The notes below the pieces were generated by a model. The model made no database searches. It had not been told where the DNA came from and saw nothing but the letters and a program-made list of their open reading frames with translations. Positions 32,650 to 36,550 of a stretch of DNA of 36,550 nucleotides are shown here, in pieces; the first letter of the stretch is position 1; every line of letters starts with the position of its first letter. The stretch covers positions 1 to 36,550 of the forward strand of contig JAJTCN010000032.1 of assembly GCA_021323335.1 (NCBI GenBank), in the 5' to 3' direction. Position numbers and translations under genes: made by a program. The DNA comes from Ramlibacter sp. Its GTDB lineage: Bacteria > Pseudomonadota > Gammaproteobacteria > Burkholderiales > Burkholderiaceae_C.

Positions 32650-33891
32650 TCACGACCATTCAGCATAGCGCCTCCTAGTCACAAGTCGTTCAGTGTGCGT
32701 TGGATATGTTATCAGCATCAGAAAAAACCAAGATAGAAGCATCGTCTTGCCACCTAAACCTTGGGATCCTGAGATTCCGAGCAGGAACAGCGCCACCAGA
32801 TACTTATTGGGAGTGGGCCATCGGCGCAATATTTTGAAAAGGAGTACAGCTAGAGTCCATGTCGCCAAAGCCGCCCAAATAACACCAAAACTAAGCACCC
32901 ATGCAATCCAAGTAATCTCGATACCGAAGTTAGTGTCAAATAACTCCATTAATTGAATGCGACGGGACGCGTTGATACCCCACAGCCACTCCGACGGATC
33001 GAGAGTGGTAACTATAAGGAACGGGGCGAGACGTGATTCTGTGCTCGCGGCCGCTCCTTGCTCACCTAGAAATCTTGCTATGGTTGACTGGGCGAACTCC
33101 GCCGACGCCAAGAACCAAGCCGACCCGATAAAGATAAGGAAGAGCAAAATCCGCCGGACTATCACGCCTCTTGATACCTTATAGCTCTGGGAACCAAAAA
33201 GAACGATCCATACGACAAGCAACGCAGTGGCCACAATCACCAAACGCCCACCAAAGGCTACCAAAGCCGCCATGTGGATGACCATTTCTCCAATTGTCGC
33301 GATGCGGGAAGCCTGCTTAGCGGGGGAATAGATCACACGGTGAATGAGATATAAAATCGACAATCCCGCAAGCATCGATGAGGGGAGGGCGTGTCCTACC
33401 AACCCGATAGCGCGCTGTTCAGTCTCAATTAGCACGCCCGCAGCGACCCGAGGCAACACAGTGTCTTTGATTAAAATCTCATAAATACCAACGATCGAGT
33501 TGGCGAGTATTACCAGCCTGAGAGTCCAATATATAGACCACCTCGAACGGTCAGACAGTCGCTGCGCTACATGAAGCACCAACAAAGGGGTCAGAAGGGA
33601 GACAACCACGATCGATACTGAGAAACGCATGAGAACGCAATAAGCGACTAGAGCGAAGCCCCCAGCGATAAAGATAGTCAGCGTTCGATTAGAAATAATT
33701 TGCGCGCGATTCTTAACTCGAAAAAACGTACACCCGAGCCAAAGAAGCGCGACCAAATACGTTGCAGGATGAATTTTCAAATACTGCGAGCCTTCAGCCT
33801 CGCTGTAACCTATACCCAGCGCAAATAAAAGGTTAGGCGAAACTAACAGGCTCCCGACCGTCACGACGAAAAACAGTGGACCTAAAACCAT
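32650..33891 (-). CDS. Wzy-like polysaccharide polymerase (O-antigen ligase/VpsF-like)
   Basis: 413 aa, at least ten membrane segments, the only polytopic protein of this operon apart from the flippase. A large periplasmic loop in the last third (about residues 265-320: GEQGAAASTESRLAPFLI, then EWLWGINASRR) carries the TxxR/W-G-I-G-like features of Wzy/WaaL-type proteins. Expected to join repeat units on the periplasmic side. Its ATG lies within the last codons of the flippase gene (AAAAAATGG), a 10-base overlap. Sequence of such polymerases diverges fast, so the call rests on topology, loop and context. Confidence 0.8.
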   Translation of the reverse strand: MVLGPLFFVVTVGSLLVSPNLLFALGIGYSEAEGSQYLKIHPATYLVALLWLGCTFFRVKNRAQIISNRTLTIFIAGGFALVAYCVLMRFSVSIVVVSLLTPLLVLHVAQRLSDRSRWSIYWTLRLVILANSIVGIYEILIKDTVLPRVAAGVLIETEQRAIGLVGHALPSSMLAGLSILYLIHRVIYSPAKQASRIATIGEMVIHMAALVAFGGRLVIVATALLVVWIVLFGSQSYKVSRGVIVRRILLFLIFIGSAWFLASAEFAQSTIARFLGEQGAAASTESRLAPFLIVTTLDPSEWLWGINASRRIQLMELFDTNFGIEITWIAWVLSFGVIWAALATWTLAVLLFKILRRWPTPNKYLVALFLLGISGSQGLGGKTMLLSWFFLMLITYPTHTERLVTRRRYAEWS

Positions 33892-35309
33892 TTTTTAAGC
33901 CCTAAAAACCAGACGCCAAGGCGTCGAGCGATGCTTCGAGCCTCAGCCACCGACCACACCGCCAACAAGGCATAACCGAGCGAGGCAGTCAGAATTTGGG
34001 CCATGGAGCTCTGCAAATTCGTCGGACTAATGACGGCGGACGCCATAACCACGCTAGCCCAAGCGACTGAGGCGAACCACGCGAACTGTAGGACATTAGG
34101 CGAATATCGATAGCGGGCGCGAGCTATCGCCATCATGCACGCTAAGACTGCAATGCACGCAAAGAGCGGGCCAAAAAGAAGGGCCTTATAACCAAACGAC
34201 ACGAAGCCAAAAGCAAGGAGGATAGCTGTGACTGCTTCAATTGTTCCGGCGACTGCTAACAAGGTCGTTTGCCGTGCGAGTAGAAATGCTTGATCCACAC
34301 TGTGAGAGCGTGCGAACTTCACTGCGGCCAGGAGCAACGCCAGTGGAAAGACCTCATCCAGAACGGCGTGGTATTGGATTGGAAGAAGATACGCCAATGC
34401 CGCTGGTCCGAACGTTCCCAAAATGCAGACCGTGGGTACAAGAACAAACAGCAGAAGTACAGAGCCCTTCGATAGCTGAGCCATGCCCGCAGACAGACCC
34501 TCCGCGTTCGCCTTCCTGACCGCGATCGGAAAAGCGCCAGCGGTGACGACCATGACGACTACGCTCATCGCGCGTACACCTAGCGAAAGCGAAAGTGAAA
34601 ACAAGCCTGTGAAAGCGATGCCCCACATTGCTTCACTCATAAATCTTTGAAAATTCAAGACCAAGAACGTTAATCCGGCGCTTGCTGCAGCAGGTAATCC
34701 GTAACTTAAGGCCTCCCTAACTATCGGCGCCGTGCGATTTTCCTTTCCCTCCGCGACTTTCTTTTCACGAAGGGAAAGCGAGGCACGTGAGAACGCCAGA
34801 GTTCCTACCGCTAAGCCGCTCAGAGTCATGTCGAGACCTCCGACGGTGAGGGCACATGCCGCTCCTAGAAACACAGCTGCGGAGCTTCCACCAATCTGGA
34901 CGATGGAATATTTCCACGGTTCAGCCAAGGCTCTATATCGCTCTGCAACGAAGACTTGGTAAGAGCGGGCAAGCACGTAAAGTGCGCCAGCTGATAAGCT
35001 AGACAAAGATATCTTCGGAAGCAGGACCCATATCAACGAGACAGCCGCTAAAGCCTGTAGCAATAAGCACCACCGTAGGACGCCGCTCTCTGACTCGTTG
35101 TGCGCATCTGACGGAATCGATCTCAGTATGTATTGCGACCACCACAACACGAATGCGCAATATGTGCCTTCCTGTATGGCGAACACGATAGTGAGCTCAC
35201 CCACCTCTGCCGGATGTAGCACTCGTGCCCATAGGAACAGCGCGCATACTTGAATAGCAGGAGCAAACAGCTGCGCCGGCAGAAATGCAGCGGTCGCGCG
35301 CAATAACAC
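33882..35309 (-). CDS. Wzx-like polysaccharide flippase (MOP/MATE-type exporter)
   Basis: About 475 aa with 12-14 hydrophobic segments evenly spread, of the oligosaccharidyl-lipid flippase type: LFAPAIQVCALFLWARVLHPAEVGEL at the N-terminus (family f.R.lg..e.G.l), ALSYGLPAAASAGLTFLVLN midway starting the second six-helix half, and AAVKFARSH in the eleventh helix region. Moves lipid-linked repeat units to the periplasmic side. Start: the GTG at 35309 forms TAGTG with the stop of the upstream GT4 gene and has GGGG eight bases upstream; a TTG at 35321 is the alternative. Overlaps the polymerase gene by ten bases. Confidence 0.85.
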   Translation of the reverse strand: MLLRATAAFLPAQLFAPAIQVCALFLWARVLHPAEVGELTIVFAIQEGTYCAFVLWWSQYILRSIPSDAHNESESGVLRWCLLLQALAAVSLIWVLLPKISLSSLSAGALYVLARSYQVFVAERYRALAEPWKYSIVQIGGSSAAVFLGAACALTVGGLDMTLSGLAVGTLAFSRASLSLREKKVAEGKENRTAPIVREALSYGLPAAASAGLTFLVLNFQRFMSEAMWGIAFTGLFSLSLSLGVRAMSVVVMVVTAGAFPIAVRKANAEGLSAGMAQLSKGSVLLLFVLVPTVCILGTFGPAALAYLLPIQYHAVLDEVFPLALLLAAVKFARSHSVDQAFLLARQTTLLAVAGTIEAVTAILLAFGFVSFGYKALLFGPLFACIAVLACMMAIARARYRYSPNVLQFAWFASVAWASVVMASAVISPTNLQSSMAQILTASLGYALLAVWSVAEARSIARRLGVWFLGLKKWF

Positions 35310-36439
35310 TAATTGCCCCAAGAATACGCTGTTGCTAAAATGGCGCTGGCGGCTTGTTCAGAATATTCGCGCCGCACCTTTTGCGAAACTTCTTCAGAAA
35401 TTTGGGGCCATTGCCCGGATTCCCATATATTGCGAATGCAGGTGGCGTAAGTGACTGGGGACCAGTTATGCATGACCAAGCTTGGAATTCCCAAGACTTC
35501 CTCATTAAAACCATAGTTTGAAACAAGTGGTACGACGCCGGCCGCCATCGCCTCATTAAGCGCGTTGGAGTGGCCCTCTCGCGGTTCCCGAGTGGGAAAG
35601 ACAAAGAAGTGTTGCTCGCGCAAAAGCTCCTGGAGTTCTGACCGATCCGCAGGCGGGAGGATCCGAATTTTTCCGCGCAAAGCTGGGACCTCTGCCCGTT
35701 CACGCAGGTGGGCAATATAATTCGGCGGCCCTGCTCCAACAATATCGCATTGAAAATCGGTGCCGAGTTCAGCGCAAATGCTGAGTACAAAGTCAATATT
35801 CTTAGAAGCGCTGATGCGACCGAAATAGATCAGCCGCATTGGGGGCGCACACGACCGTCTTTCCGCGGTATTTTCAATCTCGGAGCCGAGAAGAAAATTT
35901 GGGTAGTGATAGATTCGCGTGTTTCGACTGAGGGTTTTCACGAAACCAAGATACCGGACTCCCTGCACTAGCACGGAATGCGATGCCTTAACTGCGTATC
36001 GAAATAGAGCGCGGTAGAGTGGCCCGCTGTGTGCATAAAATTCTGCAACACCTCCAGCCCGAAATTCCAGAATTACTTGCCTGCCCAAAATTCTGGCCGC
36101 GAGGATGTACAAGACCTCGAGATACAGGGAGTTCCCGTAGAAACTTGCGACGTGAAGGCTGCTGTCCTTTTCACGTGCCAAGCCCGAGATGCAACGAAAA
36201 AGGATACTGACGTTACCCACCGCATACCGCGCCAAACCGCCCAGTCCGGGTCGCCGCAGTATCTTCGGCATTCTTCGGATTGAGAATCCGAGCTTGGTTA
36301 GCACGGCCAGTGTTCGCTCGTTGCCTGTCTCGCCGCCGCCCACCGTTGTGCGCTGATCTTTAAGTGGTCCGTAGAAAAATACAGTCTGGGGCATCTGGAA
36401 AGGGTGTTCACGGCGACTTAAAGCATAAGACAACGACAT
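35309..36439 (-). CDS. Glycosyltransferase family 4
   Basis: 376 aa GT-B enzyme. Seen: VFFYGPLKDQRTTVGGGETGNERTL-type N-terminal glycine loop, VILEFRAGGVAEFYA, HYPNFL, MRLIYFGRISASKNIDFVL (start of the C-terminal half), and REGHSNALNEAMAAGVVPLVSN with the E-x7-E motif (EGHSNALNE). First gene of the leftward glycan operon. The ATG at 36439 gives 15 residues before the family-like start; the ATG at 36394 (MPQTVFFYG) is the alternative and neither has a strong ribosome site. Only 36 bases separate it from the end of the transporter gene to its right, on the same strand, so read-through is possible. Confidence 0.9.
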   Translation of the reverse strand: MSLSYALSRREHPFQMPQTVFFYGPLKDQRTTVGGGETGNERTLAVLTKLGFSIRRMPKILRRPGLGGLARYAVGNVSILFRCISGLAREKDSSLHVASFYGNSLYLEVLYILAARILGRQVILEFRAGGVAEFYAHSGPLYRALFRYAVKASHSVLVQGVRYLGFVKTLSRNTRIYHYPNFLLGSEIENTAERRSCAPPMRLIYFGRISASKNIDFVLSICAELGTDFQCDIVGAGPPNYIAHLRERAEVPALRGKIRILPPADRSELQELLREQHFFVFPTREPREGHSNALNEAMAAGVVPLVSNYGFNEEVLGIPSLVMHNWSPVTYATCIRNIWESGQWPQISEEVSQKVRREYSEQAASAILATAYSWGN

Positions 36440-36475
36440 ACGCAGTCCACCCGGGAGCGTAGTCGATCAACCAGC

Positions 36476-36550
36476 CTACTCTCCCAAATACGCCGCCCTC
36501 ACCTTCGGATCATTCAGCATCTCCTTCGCGTCCCCGCTCATGCTGATGAC
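36476..36550 (-). CDS. Branched-chain amino-acid ABC transporter ATPase, C-terminal end only
   Basis: The last 24 codons and a TAG stop (36476-36478); the rest lies beyond the window. The residues GDAKEMLNDPKVRAAYLGE are the typical C-terminus of LivF/LivG-type ATP-binding proteins (ADPxVRxAYLGE), with LivF more likely. A housekeeping transporter gene, so the glycan block ends at about 36440. Confidence 0.8.
   Translation of the reverse strand, partial: VISMSGDAKEMLNDPKVRAAYLGE

Noticed and set aside
1..36550. CRISPR arrays, rRNA genes, insertion sequences with intact transposase
   Set aside because: No regularly spaced repeats, no rRNA sequence and no transposase-like frame were found on reading both strands.

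Overview
The window is chromosomal DNA of a high-GC betaproteobacterium, most likely a Comamonadaceae-type Burkholderiales (Ramlibacter/Variovorax-like). This rests on protein character only: an H-NS protein of the short Burkholderia type, an orphan Bug-type (tripartite tricarboxylate) binding protein, a CDP-6-deoxy-glucoseen-reductase-like flavoprotein, and the form of ValS and GalU. No rRNA or other species marker is present.

Layout. (1) 1-9547 is core genome: the end of valS, a degenerate 2-hydroxyacid dehydrogenase, galU, a tusA-like/mutarotase pair, gmd and fcl (GDP-mannose to GDP-L-fucose), and a cysM/NUDIX pair. (2) 9588-13164 is a small decayed genomic island. An intact tRNA-Leu(CAA) stands at the left and a 57-bp copy of its 3' end at the right. 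Between them lie a GH12-type glucanase gene, an intact acyltransferase, the wreck of a second acyltransferase and the wreck of a tyrosine recombinase. (3) 13172-22319 is exopolysaccharide block 1, GC-rich: ExoZ-like acyltransferase, VanZ-like protein, lipoprotein, YjbH-like outer-membrane protein, wza-wzb-wzc and the initiating sugar transferase, followed by an H-NS gene. (4) 22962-30531 holds genes of other kinds: an S1C/PDZ protein without two of its three catalytic residues, an unrecognised two-gene membrane system, an atypical SDR, a ferredoxin-type reductase, a small membrane protein, a Bug protein and a small outer-membrane protein. (5) 30594-36439 is exopolysaccharide block 2, clearly more AT-rich and all on the minus strand: WecG/TagA-type transferase, GT4, Wzy-like polymerase, Wzx-like flippase, GT4. 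The last 75 bases are the 3' end of a branched-chain amino-acid ABC transporter ATPase gene.

Together the genes look like a nearly complete Wzx/Wzy-type exopolysaccharide pathway: precursors (GalU, Gmd, Fcl), initiation (WbaP/ExoY type), glycosyl transfer, flipping, polymerisation, export and its phospho-control (Wza/Wzb/Wzc), and decoration (acyltransferases). It is split into two blocks of different base composition. The tRNA island adds a possible glucan hydrolase and another acyltransferase beside block 1. Four copies of a palindromic intergenic repeat are scattered in the core parts, and one of them supplies the last codons of a gene.
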